IMG/VR virus record: IMGVR_UViG_3300032050_000024
Span: 62,001 to 126,000 of that record
From: a virus
DNA length: 64,000 nucleotides
Reading direction: 5' to 3' (one strand)
Shown piece after piece: positions 42,983-52,515 of the stretch. The notes under the pieces are model-generated. The model had not been told where the DNA came from. It worked only from the letters and a program-made list of their open reading frames with translations, and did not search any database. The first letter of the stretch is position 1. Each line of letters begins with the position of its first letter. The position numbers were made by a program, and so were the translations under genes.

Positions 42983-43633
42983 TTATATAGTTGCAGTTGT
43001 TGCTTTTTTAACAGTTAATGTAATAGTTACACTACCGCCCGTTTCATTACCGATTACGGTAATAGTTGCAGTTTTGTCTTCAATCATTTGTGTTTTAGCA
43101 ACAATACGGAATTCAAATCCAGCAACTGCAACACTTTGTGCATCTTCATTATCTCCAATAAATCTAGGCGTAGTTGGAAGAGTTGAATTTTGTAACGCTC
43201 TCGTTACTTGAATATCACAAACTGTTGAATCTGATAATATTGCTGTATATCCTAGATTAGCATTTCCTCCTTGGAAATTGCTTGTATTAGGAGCAATAAT
43301 TGAAGAATCTCCAGGTGCTGCTAATGTAATTGCAGTGTTACCAACAGTTACAACTGGTATATTAGTTGTTTGTTTTGGCAATGTAATTAATTTGTATTTT
43401 AATGCTTGAGTTTCATCTGGAATTGCTTCTGTGATAGGCATATTTTCTATAATAGTACCATAATATTCAGTTCCAAGTGGATGATCTGGATTCCATAATG
43501 TGTAATCAATTTCATCATCTCCTAAAGCAAACTGTGTAATTTTAAATGCATTGCCACCTTTTGCTAGTAATTCTCGACCTTTTAATGTTAAGATTGCGTC
43601 GATCGTAACGCTAGAATTATCTAAGTATCCCAT
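42983..43633 (-). CDS. Baseplate-associated structural protein
   Basis: 216 residues. MGYLDNSSVTIDAILTLKGR, then ELLAKGGNAFKITQFALGDD and EIDYTLWNPDHPLGTEYYG is a very recognisable N-terminus ('LTxKGRELLA...FxIxKFALGDDEIDY') of a conserved T4-like phage virion protein; residues 140-216 form an Ig-like beta domain ending TITVIGNETGGSVTITLTVK. The function in the virion is unassigned to my knowledge. An ATATTTATA motif and AAGGTTAAAACATT precede its start, so it heads a two-gene transcript with the 420-residue protein. Confidence 0.75.
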   Translation of the reverse strand: MGYLDNSSVTIDAILTLKGRELLAKGGNAFKITQFALGDDEIDYTLWNPDHPLGTEYYGTIIENMPITEAIPDETQALKYKLITLPKQTTNIPVVTVGNTAITLAAPGDSSIIAPNTSNFQGGNANLGYTAILSDSTVCDIQVTRALQNSTLPTTPRFIGDNEDAQSVAVAGFEFRIVAKTQMIEDKTATITVIGNETGGSVTITLTVKKATTATI

Positions 43634-43653
43634 AATGTTTTAACCTTATTTCA

Positions 43654-43661
43654 TATAAATA
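43654..43661 (-). promoter_or_regulatory. Late-promoter-like motif upstream of 216-residue structural gene
   Basis: Minus strand reads GACATATATTTATATGAAATAAGG, 21-28 nt before the start codon at 43633. Confidence 0.6.
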
Positions 43662-43676
43662 TATGTCGTATAAAAT

Positions 43677-46600
43677 TTATACCAAAACAAAACTTCCTTG
43701 TTCTCCATTGTTTTGATATATCAATTGATTCGGATTTGCTGTTCTCCATTCTACTACCGGACCACCATCAATGGTTTGTGTTGATGCAATATTAAATCCT
43801 GGAGATGTAAGTTTTGCGCCCGAATAACGATGATTTTCTATACCGGTAGGTAAATAATCTTGAATTTCTTGTAATATATAACCGGATTTAGTTATATATG
43901 TTGGAATGTCGACACCTATATTATTTATCGTATTAATTTGATAAAATACTAAATTAATATTATCAACTCCATTTGTAACTATAACACGTTGATTAATAAA
44001 TTCATTTATCTCATCAGATGTTGCAATTCTAGTTAAAGTACACTTTGTACTTAAAGATCCAACGGCAGTAACTTCATAAAGTCCATTACTAATATATTCA
44101 TGCGGTCCATCTGCGGTTGTAGTTGAAATATGGCCATCCTTAATTAAAACATATGCACCCGAAAACAAGCTTGTTCCATCAATTGAATTTCCTGCACCAT
44201 TAACATTTTTTCGTAAAAATGCCCCAACTCCATCTACTCCATTATTATATGTAAAATTAACTAATGGGTCAACAGTAGCTAAATCTATAATAAATTCCGT
44301 ATACGTTTTTCCAGGAATACGATTTGTTTTAAATTCTGACAATATGCTACTCGTAATTGCAGGACATACCCCTTCACTTCTCCAATAAGGAGTAGATGCA
44401 GTAATATAGGTACTTCCAGATTTAATTAAATATTCATATGAATATGTTGTACCATCATATTTTTCAGATTGAGATGCTGTTAAATACATTTGCCATTGAT
44501 CATCATCTTGTGCTGATATATTTAATATATCTCCATCTACAGAGCCTAAATATTGTAAATAATCTCCACTAGCAGTTGGATGAGTTTCTTCAATTATTGC
44601 ATAATAAGTAGAATCAAATCGTTTAATTTTAGGAAGTATAATATCTTTACTTCGCTCTAACACATTTGGTTGAATTAATATACCAGTAAGTTTATCAGCA
44701 CGTGCTGGCAATAATTGTTCCAATTGTTTAAAGAATGATAAATCAAACAAGGTAAATATTTTAATATATGCATTTATATCATTTCTTTCTGCATATTTTT
44801 TCCAATATCCTTGTGCTGCTTGTATCAATCTAGGATAATCTTTTGCTTCCGTTTCTCCCGGATCTCCAATATATTGATCTAAATCCGTAAAACCTAGTTG
44901 AGCAATGATATCTTCATCAATCATTGTTTGTGGAGAAAAATATACTCCTAATTTTTTACTGTCTAATGGAGCTCGATCAAACTGACTTCGTTCTGCTCTA
45001 GTTTTAACATCTAAATTTCCAACTAATTCATTTGATTCAATTCGTATTTTATTATCATCATATGTGCCAGCACCTAATGATATTGCATCATAATAATATG
45101 TTTCTTCAATTGAATCATATGGTGTATTTACGGACCAGCCCGTAAATGAAGCAGATATACTTGATGAAACCGGTTGAACTCCAGGCAAACTACCCGTTAA
45201 TGAATGATCTATTTTTTGCGTAAGCGGTAATCTAAATAACAATTCATCATATGCATCTACATTACCATTATAAGCTGCCGGCGCTTTAACATGATTATCA
45301 AATGCAGAATCTTGCAAACTAGAAGACCATAATCGTAATTCTTGAAGTTGACCAACAAATCTGCTACCGCCAGTTGCACCTCCCAATGTAATAGTTCCAG
45401 GTGAAGAAAAAGAAGCAGTTGCAGATGCAGAAACTGCAGCAACAATTTTACCATATTTAGATTTTTTAGTAATTAAATCTAAATTAGTTCCATTTGTTCT
45501 TAGTACTGTTGTAAGCCATTCATCATTGTATATTTCAATTGCAGCGGAACTAGTACCATTAATTTGCATAGTACCTTTATTACCGCTAGTAAAATCGATT
45601 GTTACTGCGTTTGAACCTATTGTAAACAAGTTCATTGTATTAGGTATAAATGGATTTGCTACAATATCATCTGTTCGGAAACGCAGTTCAACTGCATTAA
45701 TAGGTGTATTATAATTTACTGTAACTGTACCTGCAGCACTGCCGCTTAAATCTAATGCATAATCAAAATTTAATTTTTCATATACAGGAGCTCTTTCTAA
45801 TCTAGGGCCTCCATATTCATTGATTGATATCATTGATTGAGGAATACCATAACATGATAATAATGCTTGAACACTACGTTTTGTACCTTTAGATTTTAAA
45901 AGAAGTGGTAAATTATTAACAATACGCCTCCATATTGCATATGTTCTATCTTTTGCCGAAAGCGATGTTCCATTAACAGAATTAGACCCAGTAGTAGGGA
46001 TTCCTGATTCATCTGTCCCTAATACATATGACCATAATTCTTGTTGTTGATTGCCATCAATTAAATTCCATCCAAATTGTTTAGCAACTGAATATAACAA
46101 CTCATTAGGCATACCAAGTTTAGGATTTTCTTCTCTTGTTAATGTTTGAGACATATGATTAATATATGTATATAAAATATCATAATGATGTCCTAACATG
46201 TTAGCAAATGTAATAATCGATGCATTTGATTCGTTAGTTCGTATAAATTCTGGAATCGTATATGCTAAAGATTTTACATTTAATGAATCATATAAAGATG
46301 CAGAATCAAAAACATTGTTATACCAAGTTGTAAATTGACTACTAGTTATTGAATATAAAGTATATGGTATTGTTAAATTAGATTTAGGGACTGGTTGAAT
46401 ATAACTACCTGTTACGGTATTTATATTAGATGTAACTGCTGGGATTTCATATGTAGTTATTTTCGAAGAAGATTCATAATATAAATATTTTTCAAATTCA
46501 TCAAATCCGCTAATTAAATTAGTTTTTTGTTGCTCAAAATCAATCTGATTAGTTGTTGCAACTGATCCAGATACTTGAGATATAACAAGACTTTGAGATG

Positions 46601-47588
46601 TATAATATTCAATTAATTCTAATTTATATTTAAAATTTTCTAAACGTTCTGTGGCTGAACTATAAAAAATAAAATTATTAAAATCAGAATAATCAATATT
46701 TAATTTAACACCTGATAAACTACCAGAAAAATATGCATCAACAATTTGTTGAGATGTTTGTGTTGATGATCCTAGCAAATCCGTCCATGTTTTAAATCCA
46801 GTTTCAGAAGAAATATTAGTTATAGATGTTGCTTGCCAATTTGGATTTGCTAAACGATTAAATTGTCGTTCTGGAGTTGAAGTTGAAATTGAAACGCGAT
46901 CAATAAATGTATCTTTTTGTTCTTCAACTATCCAACATTTGAAATTTATATCAATATTTGCAGACAGTGGTTCATCTAATTTGACGTATAAATATTCTCC
47001 AATTACAACGCTGTTAACAAATAAAACACAATTGTTTCTACTAAAATTTAGTAAATAATTTTTATAATACGTATCGTTTGTTTGTTTAACGTTTTGTGCA
47101 TATGATGTAATTTGCGTTAAAAATTGTGGATTATCTGCATCAATTGCACGTAATCTTATTTCTGTGCGATCTGAAGAAATTTCGTCAATTCTTAAATGTT
47201 GTAATTCATAACTACCAATTAAATTTTTAAAGAAATTAACAGCAATTCTAAATGTTCCAGCTGTTAATTTTAAATTATCAAATTCTTTATAAATATCAAT
47301 TGCTATAGGCTGTACCGGAAATTTAATTAATTCATTAGTTTGTTTATTGCGATATTCCGGAATTTTAGTTTGTAATTGTACACGATGATTGCCAGTAATC
47401 CAAGTATCTCCAGCATATACATGTAATTCAACACGTTGATCATCTGTTTGTTTGTTTATTTCAGTATTAAAATAAATTACATCATCATCGAAACTAACAA
47501 ATTCAGTTTTACTTCTAGAAAGTCGTTCTGCAGATAATGAACCAGACGCTGTTTGTATTTGATTGATATTTTTATATTGCGTTAACAT
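43677..47588 (-). CDS. Very large baseplate/tail protein with LamG-like domain
   Basis: 1,303 residues. The N-terminal region (SRSKTEFVSFDDDVIYFNTE, VELHVYAGDTWITGNHRVQL) is beta-rich. A helical central region (IPEFIRTNESNASIITFANM, YDILYTYINHMSQTLTREEN, RIVNNLPLLLKSKGTKRSVQ) with 'LKSKGT..S...LL..YGIP' recalls wedge proteins that hold phage arms. Residues about 610-770 look like a LamG/concanavalin fold (VELRFRTDDI, GTMQINGTSSAAIEIYNDEW, GSRFVGQLQELRLWSSSLQD). The C-terminal 500 residues include LGVYFSPQTMIDEDIIAQLG. Its place after gp6- and gp25-like genes fits a gp7-like or gp10-like wedge role, not proven. Confidence 0.75.
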   Translation of the reverse strand: MLTQYKNINQIQTASGSLSAERLSRSKTEFVSFDDDVIYFNTEINKQTDDQRVELHVYAGDTWITGNHRVQLQTKIPEYRNKQTNELIKFPVQPIAIDIYKEFDNLKLTAGTFRIAVNFFKNLIGSYELQHLRIDEISSDRTEIRLRAIDADNPQFLTQITSYAQNVKQTNDTYYKNYLLNFSRNNCVLFVNSVVIGEYLYVKLDEPLSANIDINFKCWIVEEQKDTFIDRVSISTSTPERQFNRLANPNWQATSITNISSETGFKTWTDLLGSSTQTSQQIVDAYFSGSLSGVKLNIDYSDFNNFIFYSSATERLENFKYKLELIEYYTSQSLVISQVSGSVATTNQIDFEQQKTNLISGFDEFEKYLYYESSSKITTYEIPAVTSNINTVTGSYIQPVPKSNLTIPYTLYSITSSQFTTWYNNVFDSASLYDSLNVKSLAYTIPEFIRTNESNASIITFANMLGHHYDILYTYINHMSQTLTREENPKLGMPNELLYSVAKQFGWNLIDGNQQQELWSYVLGTDESGIPTTGSNSVNGTSLSAKDRTYAIWRRIVNNLPLLLKSKGTKRSVQALLSCYGIPQSMISINEYGGPRLERAPVYEKLNFDYALDLSGSAAGTVTVNYNTPINAVELRFRTDDIVANPFIPNTMNLFTIGSNAVTIDFTSGNKGTMQINGTSSAAIEIYNDEWLTTVLRTNGTNLDLITKKSKYGKIVAAVSASATASFSSPGTITLGGATGGSRFVGQLQELRLWSSSLQDSAFDNHVKAPAAYNGNVDAYDELLFRLPLTQKIDHSLTGSLPGVQPVSSSISASFTGWSVNTPYDSIEETYYYDAISLGAGTYDDNKIRIESNELVGNLDVKTRAERSQFDRAPLDSKKLGVYFSPQTMIDEDIIAQLGFTDLDQYIGDPGETEAKDYPRLIQAAQGYWKKYAERNDINAYIKIFTLFDLSFFKQLEQLLPARADKLTGILIQPNVLERSKDIILPKIKRFDSTYYAIIEETHPTASGDYLQYLGSVDGDILNISAQDDDQWQMYLTASQSEKYDGTTYSYEYLIKSGSTYITASTPYWRSEGVCPAITSSILSEFKTNRIPGKTYTEFIIDLATVDPLVNFTYNNGVDGVGAFLRKNVNGAGNSIDGTSLFSGAYVLIKDGHISTTTADGPHEYISNGLYEVTAVGSLSTKCTLTRIATSDEINEFINQRVIVTNGVDNINLVFYQINTINNIGVDIPTYITKSGYILQEIQDYLPTGIENHRYSGAKLTSPGFNIASTQTIDGGPVVEWRTANPNQLIYQNNGEQGSFVLV

Positions 47589-48485
47589 TTATATTTCTTC
47601 ATTCCATTCATTTACATTCTTACTAGCATCTGTTATTGACCAATATGATTGTATAGCACTAATAGTATGATCTGATTGTGCAGCTTTAGCTCCTATACTA
47701 AAATAATCTCCAATATTAAATTCTGAATTCAATATTGTTATGTCAATAGTTAAGTTTTGTCGTTCATTATCGCCAGCATCTAATTTTTTTATATAACCAT
47801 AACCATCATTATTTTCATTGTTAGGTAGTTGATTTAATAATGTTTTATAATTAGTTACATTTGCAAACGTTTTAAATTCTCGATTTAATCCCGTTGTTGG
47901 CGAATTTTTAATTATACTAAAATATGCAACTCCAAATAATTCTTCACCTTGATAAACATGTTGTATGTTAAATCTAAAACGAAGATCTTTTCCTGAATTT
48001 TTAATTTCTTTAGTTATTTGATATGTATTTACAGCTTTTTGCGAAACTCCATCTTCAACAAAATCCATTAAAATTCCAGAATATGCAGTACCAATTATTA
48101 TTTCTCGATTTTCAGTAGGACGATATCTAGCATAAATAATATCTTGTTCTTGTTCTTCAACTAATGTATCTAATTCCGGTAATGTTAAATCGACTTCAAC
48201 ATCTGGAGAATCGATAACGCGCGTTGTTGCCGGAAATTTAAAATATTGAAATCTAGTATCTAAAACTTTTAAAACTGAATTTAGATTGATTTTAGTTGCA
48301 ACTGGTTCAATAATAAGCAATGGATTTGTTCCGGAATTCGTTTCTATAGAAATATTTCCTGCATCATCGCGAGGTATAATGTTTATATCATTTGAAGTTA
48401 CGGTTAGTTTACCTTGATACTTCAAAGCCTGTTGTATCTTAATTGGATCTAATAATCGTTCTACATTTATTCTCGATAACGCCAT
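47589..48485 (-). CDS. Baseplate wedge-region structural protein, unknown
   Basis: 298 residues, mixed alpha/beta. MALSRINVERLLDPIKIQQA, LTVTSNDINIIPRDDAGNIS, a central EEQEQDIIYARYRPTENREI segment, and a C-terminal YFSIGAKAAQSDHTISAIQS domain. No enzyme motif. It abuts the 1,303-residue gene and overlaps the 378-residue gene by one base (TAATG), so all three are translationally coupled. Probably a wedge component; no T4 counterpart could be named from the sequence. Confidence 0.68.
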   Translation of the reverse strand: MALSRINVERLLDPIKIQQALKYQGKLTVTSNDINIIPRDDAGNISIETNSGTNPLLIIEPVATKINLNSVLKVLDTRFQYFKFPATTRVIDSPDVEVDLTLPELDTLVEEQEQDIIYARYRPTENREIIIGTAYSGILMDFVEDGVSQKAVNTYQITKEIKNSGKDLRFRFNIQHVYQGEELFGVAYFSIIKNSPTTGLNREFKTFANVTNYKTLLNQLPNNENNDGYGYIKKLDAGDNERQNLTIDITILNSEFNIGDYFSIGAKAAQSDHTISAIQSYWSITDASKNVNEWNEEI

Positions 48486-49621
48486 TATCTAACTACTTTA
48501 AAATATACATCGTCGTCTATATACTGTTCCGTAAATCCATCTTTAATTTTGAATTGTAAACGATAATATCGTTCTGGCATAAAACCATTCATATCAATGT
48601 AGATGAAATTACTAGTATTATCACAACTTACTTTAGTATAAATATCATCGTACGGAATTATGGTCTCATCTGTAGCAGCATCAAGTACTGTATAATATGT
48701 AGTAGCCGGTAATCGTTTTACAGTTTGCGTTGGAAATAAATTTGTAGGTGATTTTTGTGGATATTTATCACGCGTATATATTCGCATTTTAATAATTTCT
48801 GTATCTTTATATTCAGGTTTTAATTTAGTATATACTGTGTAAGATTCTAAATTTGTAGCAGATAGTGAAGATGAATATGCAGTATCATCCCATTGCATAA
48901 TTAGTTTAGGAATATATATAGTATGAGTTTCTTTACTAAAAAATTGTATATATCCGGTGATTGTAGAATCTAATTCATCTGCATCTGAAAATTTTAGAAT
49001 AAAACCGTTATTATCAATCGATTGACTGTTACTTCCACTGATCCATTTTAATATCGAGTCAGATACGTTTAATATTAAATCAGTTGTTTGATATGAAAAA
49101 TCATATGAACTAGAAAATGATGTACTTCCTGTACTATACAACCAACTTCCGCCGGCACCTGATCCTGAAACACGTATTCCAGATGAACCTCCTAATTCTA
49201 TTAATTGCGAACTAGAAATCCAAAGCGATCCGGACTGCGAATCTAGTGACCACGATGTTAATGGTTTTGCCCACTGTACGCCGTCAGATATTATAGGATT
49301 TGATGATAAATAACCCGTACCATTAATCCACGGCTGTGCAACTAGTTTAGATTCTAAAGTAAATTGCGCCGGAAGATTTTTTGCAAAACATGTATATAAT
49401 TGTAATGTAAATTTACATGAATTTACATTTATACCATATCTTGAAACAACATCAGTAATTTCAGATGTATCAAATTTAATTAATACTCGCGATTTTTGTA
49501 ACGTTTCTCCATCTGTGCCTAAACGTTTTCCAATTTCTAAAATTTCATCTAAACCAGTATTTGTAGTTTCTACACTTTCAAAAACAGTAGCATCAGCTTC
49601 AGGATAAAATATTCTAAACAT
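48485..49621 (-). CDS. Baseplate structural protein with DNRLRE-like domain
   Basis: 378 residues. The N-terminal 200 residues (FRIFYPEADATVFESVETTN, ILEIGKRLG, SRVLIKFDTSEI, then FTLQLYTCFAKNLPAQFTLE and LVAQPWINGTGYL) follow the plan of DNRLRE/carbohydrate-binding-like beta sandwiches found in surface proteins ('ADAxV.es...N.G....L.vg......rsLi.FDls.i'). The C-terminal 130 residues (IKMRIYTRDKYPQKSP, YYRLQFKIKDGFTEQYIDDD) form a second beta domain. Likely a wedge-attached, possibly glycan-contacting baseplate protein. First gene of a coupled trio after the gp6-like gene. Confidence 0.7.
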   Translation of the reverse strand: MFRIFYPEADATVFESVETTNTGLDEILEIGKRLGTDGETLQKSRVLIKFDTSEITDVVSRYGINVNSCKFTLQLYTCFAKNLPAQFTLESKLVAQPWINGTGYLSSNPIISDGVQWAKPLTSWSLDSQSGSLWISSSQLIELGGSSGIRVSGSGAGGSWLYSTGSTSFSSSYDFSYQTTDLILNVSDSILKWISGSNSQSIDNNGFILKFSDADELDSTITGYIQFFSKETHTIYIPKLIMQWDDTAYSSSLSATNLESYTVYTKLKPEYKDTEIIKMRIYTRDKYPQKSPTNLFPTQTVKRLPATTYYTVLDAATDETIIPYDDIYTKVSCDNTSNFIYIDMNGFMPERYYRLQFKIKDGFTEQYIDDDVYFKVVR

Positions 49622-49634
49622 ACTATACTTTTAG

Positions 49635-49642
49635 TATAAATA
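49635..49642 (-). promoter_or_regulatory. Late-promoter-like motif downstream of gp6-like gene
   Basis: Minus strand reads GCGTATATTTATACTAAAAG, 14-21 nt before the start at 49621 and directly after the hairpin at 49643-49676. Confidence 0.6.
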
Positions 49643-49676
49643 TACGCGGATTAATAACTTACTACTCGTCCGCGTA
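49643..49676 (-). other. Hairpin spanning the gp6-like stop codon
   Basis: 8-bp perfect inverted repeat TACGCGGA/TCCGCGTA (49643-49650 with 49669-49676), 18-nt loop containing the last codons and stop of the gp6-like gene. No T run follows, so it is not a classical terminator; it abuts the promoter motif. Confidence 0.55.
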
Positions 49677-51531
49677 TGTCTTGATTAGGAAAACGCAATT
49701 CAAATATGCTAGGATCTAATGAAGGATAAACTACTCCGTTACGAGTTGCAGTTTGTAAATCATATATATTTCCAGAATAACCAAAATCAGTATCATATAA
49801 ATTTAACAATTTAACTCCTACAACACTTTGTACACCTTTAATATTAGCTAATGTTGTAGTAATATCTGATTTAATTATTGGTTGATTTATTTGCCATCTA
49901 GCAATATCAAAAAACGTTTGTATTTCATTAACACATTTCAATAAAATTTCATTGCTATTATAATTAGGAAGCACTGAAATTTCAAAATCTATACCTATAT
50001 TAATAATAAATGCATCTTTAATATTAATAGCATCCGTTAAAATGCGATAATATCCTAAATACGTTTTTAAATTTTCTTTTATTGCTTGATTAAGTTGAGT
50101 TAATTGTTTAGATTCGTTATATCCTAATACATACATGTTCATTGCCAATGGATTCGCAATACGATTTTGTTCATATGATTCCTGAGAAATTTGATCATCT
50201 GGCACGATATATGCTTTTGCAATACTACCAAAACGAGCAGGCATCGAATATGCTCGTATAATATAATCTTCTCTAGTTACTAATCTGTTTTGCGTTGCAA
50301 ATGATGCTAATGCATTATTTTTTATATCAAGTGTAGTATCACTAGACTTACCACCAGAAGCAGGTATTGGATTGTTAACTGCTACTGTGTTTTTTACAAA
50401 ATTTAATAATCCTGTGTTTACTGCCGAATTAATGTCATTATGATAATCAATGCTACTAATAGTTGTAAGTACATTGGCTACTACATTATCTGCAAGTCCA
50501 TTTGCAATTGCATATGTTACGGTTAATGTTGTATTAGCAGGAGCTTGTCCATATGTTCTAGTATAAAGAAAATTAGATGGATCTATATCAACATCAACAG
50601 ATCTACGTATATTTACTAAACCATTCCCAACATTGTCAGGGTTTGGTAATACTTCTTCGTCATTATTATCTGATATGCCAGAACCAAATTGTAATTCTAA
50701 TTTATTATCTGCACGTAATTTTGTAATAAAACGTTTAGCTGTTTTACGTAGTTTTAATAAATCTGGTGCAGATGAACGATATGCAGATAATTCTGGATCA
50801 TTTTCTACTAAATTTGGTACTGATTCGAATATTGTATCTTGTGCTAAATATGGAACTTCATACCAATTATCACCATCCGATTCTTCTACAGAAACAATTT
50901 CTACAATGTTAGTATCATTTAAAACTATTTTATCATATGGAACAGGTGTTGCAAATGTAAATGATTGTGTACGCAATTCTCCGGATATTGCTTTTATTTT
51001 TTTCTTAAGAAGATAATAAGTTGGTAATTTTGTAGCAGAATCAACTTCATATATCGTTACTTCGGTTGGATCAAACGAAGATGAAAACATAAAGTTAATT
51101 GAATCTAAAGTTCTAAATGATGCTTGTCCATTTGTTTGTTTTACAACCATACCAGGTTTAATTGTTAATGCATAATTAAAATCAGGACGTACATTAACAC
51201 CAGTGCCAATTGCTGGCACTAAATGATAAACATCTAATTCTACAGTAGCAGGAACAATATTATTTGGTTTATATCCTAAAGATCTAGCAATATCGTATAT
51301 ATTTTCTCGTTCAGATGCATATTGTAAAAATGATTCTTTTAAATTAGTATCCGCATGAAAACTAAGAACATCTCCAACATACGCTGCCATTTCAATGAAT
51401 AAACTACCTGGAGACGCCGTATCAAAATCAGTATAAGTATTAGGAAAATATTGTTTTGCAAAATCTATTAAATTAGCTTTAAATTGACTAAAATCTTTAG
51501 ATAGATATGATATGTCTTTTTTTGTTTCCAT
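49651..51531 (-). CDS. gp6: Baseplate wedge protein (T4 gp6 family)
   Basis: 626 residues (T4 gp6 has 660). N-terminal METKKDISYLSKDFSQFKAN, then FPNTYTDFDTASPGSLFIEM and AAYVGDVLSFHADTNLKESF is the signature opening of gp6/baseplate J-like proteins ('Y...D....r...L.....yp..y.d....spg..l.e..A...D.l.y..d....E'). Later TRTYGQAPANTTLTVTYAIA and LVTREDYIIRAYSMPARFGS are typical of the J-like core. gp6 dimers link neighbouring wedges into the ring and transmit the contraction signal. It follows the gp25-like gene by 5 nt. Confidence 0.92.
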   Translation of the reverse strand: METKKDISYLSKDFSQFKANLIDFAKQYFPNTYTDFDTASPGSLFIEMAAYVGDVLSFHADTNLKESFLQYASERENIYDIARSLGYKPNNIVPATVELDVYHLVPAIGTGVNVRPDFNYALTIKPGMVVKQTNGQASFRTLDSINFMFSSSFDPTEVTIYEVDSATKLPTYYLLKKKIKAISGELRTQSFTFATPVPYDKIVLNDTNIVEIVSVEESDGDNWYEVPYLAQDTIFESVPNLVENDPELSAYRSSAPDLLKLRKTAKRFITKLRADNKLELQFGSGISDNNDEEVLPNPDNVGNGLVNIRRSVDVDIDPSNFLYTRTYGQAPANTTLTVTYAIANGLADNVVANVLTTISSIDYHNDINSAVNTGLLNFVKNTVAVNNPIPASGGKSSDTTLDIKNNALASFATQNRLVTREDYIIRAYSMPARFGSIAKAYIVPDDQISQESYEQNRIANPLAMNMYVLGYNESKQLTQLNQAIKENLKTYLGYYRILTDAINIKDAFIINIGIDFEISVLPNYNSNEILLKCVNEIQTFFDIARWQINQPIIKSDITTTLANIKGVQSVVGVKLLNLYDTDFGYSGNIYDLQTATRNGVVYPSLDPSIFELRFPNQDIRGRVVSY

Positions 51532-51536
51532 AGCGT

Positions 51537-51986
51537 TTAAGGATTAGTTGTTATGTTTCCATTGTTAACATTAATTCCGATAGTTTGAGTAGTACCGGTT
51601 ACATCATCTATAGAAAATACTATTTCAATTTCTATTTCATTTTCTAAATCCGGATTATCTTCGTTAGTAGTTATAATGATATCTAATATATTAATATACG
51701 GTAACCAGTATTGAATTGGAGCTGTTATTAAAATTCGTATTTGATCTTTTAAAATATTCAAATTTGGTTGAAATAATATTGTCAACAAATCACATCCGAA
51801 TGTTGGCAATCCAAAACGTTCACCAACTCTAGTTAAAAGCAAATTTTTTAAATTTTGTAAAGCTTGTTCTCTGTCAGTTGTAATAGACAAAAATAGTTGA
51901 TCTTGTGTAAAATCTACACCTACTCCTAATGGAGTATTATCAACACCTGTTTGTGTAAAATTATTATCTACTAATACATATGGCAT
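51537..51986 (-). CDS. gp25: Baseplate wedge protein (gp25/GPW family)
   Basis: 149 residues (T4 gp25 has 132). QLFLSITTDREQALQNLKNL, LLLTRVGERFGLPTFGCDLL and LFQPN, then an IRILITAPIQYWLPYINILD segment and I-E-I-E-I-V-F-S-I strands correspond to the gp25/GPW fold ('l.t.pGer......G..l...lFe'). The E-R-F/P and 'GCDLL' positions match the core that clamps gp6 and sheath base. Immediately precedes gp6 as in many contractile systems. Confidence 0.92.
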   Translation of the reverse strand: MPYVLVDNNFTQTGVDNTPLGVGVDFTQDQLFLSITTDREQALQNLKNLLLTRVGERFGLPTFGCDLLTILFQPNLNILKDQIRILITAPIQYWLPYINILDIIITTNEDNPDLENEIEIEIVFSIDDVTGTTQTIGINVNNGNITTNP

Positions 51987-51988
51987 TT

Positions 51989-52474
51989 TTATCTACCTTT
52001 CTTTTTATCTATTGCTTTCATTAAAGCAGAATAATCACGAGTCATTGCTTTTGCAATAACTGGATCTACTTCAAACGTTTTTCCAGTTTCTGGATCATTC
52101 ATTACTTGTGGTGCAGCGGGCTGTTGTCCTTTTCGCAACATTCCAAATCCTGCAGCATCTGCAGATGTAAATGATAAATCTTGATAGTTTTCATTCATCA
52201 TTTCAGAAAAACTAGAAATCGATGGTGATGCTTCTTTAAGTGATGTTGTTTCATTTAAAATATCAGCAAATCCAGTTCTTTGAAATTGTACTTTGTTTTT
52301 AACTGGCGGTTCTGTTATTGGTTTAGAAACAGTACGTTGTTTTCCAATATTCGATGTAGACTTCATTTCTGTAATAGTAGATTGTAACCCTTCGCGAAGA
52401 ATTTCAGTTAATTCTTCTTTAATAACATCACGTACGGCTATTTTTAGTGCTTTTATTAATGTTTTTGAATCCAT
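51989..52474 (-). CDS. Small baseplate-operon protein, unknown
   Basis: 161 residues. Helical N-terminus (LIKALKIAVRDVIKEELTEI), a disordered Ser/Thr/Pro/Lys middle, and a conserved-looking C-terminus VDPVIAKAMTRDYSALMKAI-DKKKGR. No catalytic motif. Starts the transcript of gp25- and gp6-like genes behind an ATATTTATT motif. May be a chaperone or minor baseplate component; function unassigned. Confidence 0.68.
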   Translation of the reverse strand: MDSKTLIKALKIAVRDVIKEELTEILREGLQSTITEMKSTSNIGKQRTVSKPITEPPVKNKVQFQRTGFADILNETTSLKEASPSISSFSEMMNENYQDLSFTSADAAGFGMLRKGQQPAAPQVMNDPETGKTFEVDPVIAKAMTRDYSALMKAIDKKKGR

Positions 52475-52487
52475 ATGATAACTTTAT

Positions 52488-52498
52488 TAATAAATATA
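52488..52498 (-). promoter_or_regulatory. Late-promoter-like motif upstream of gp25/gp6 transcript
   Basis: Minus strand reads TTTTATATTTATTAATAAAG, 15-25 nt before the start at 52474. Confidence 0.55.
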
Positions 52499-52515
52499 AA
52501 AGAATGTAAAATTGA

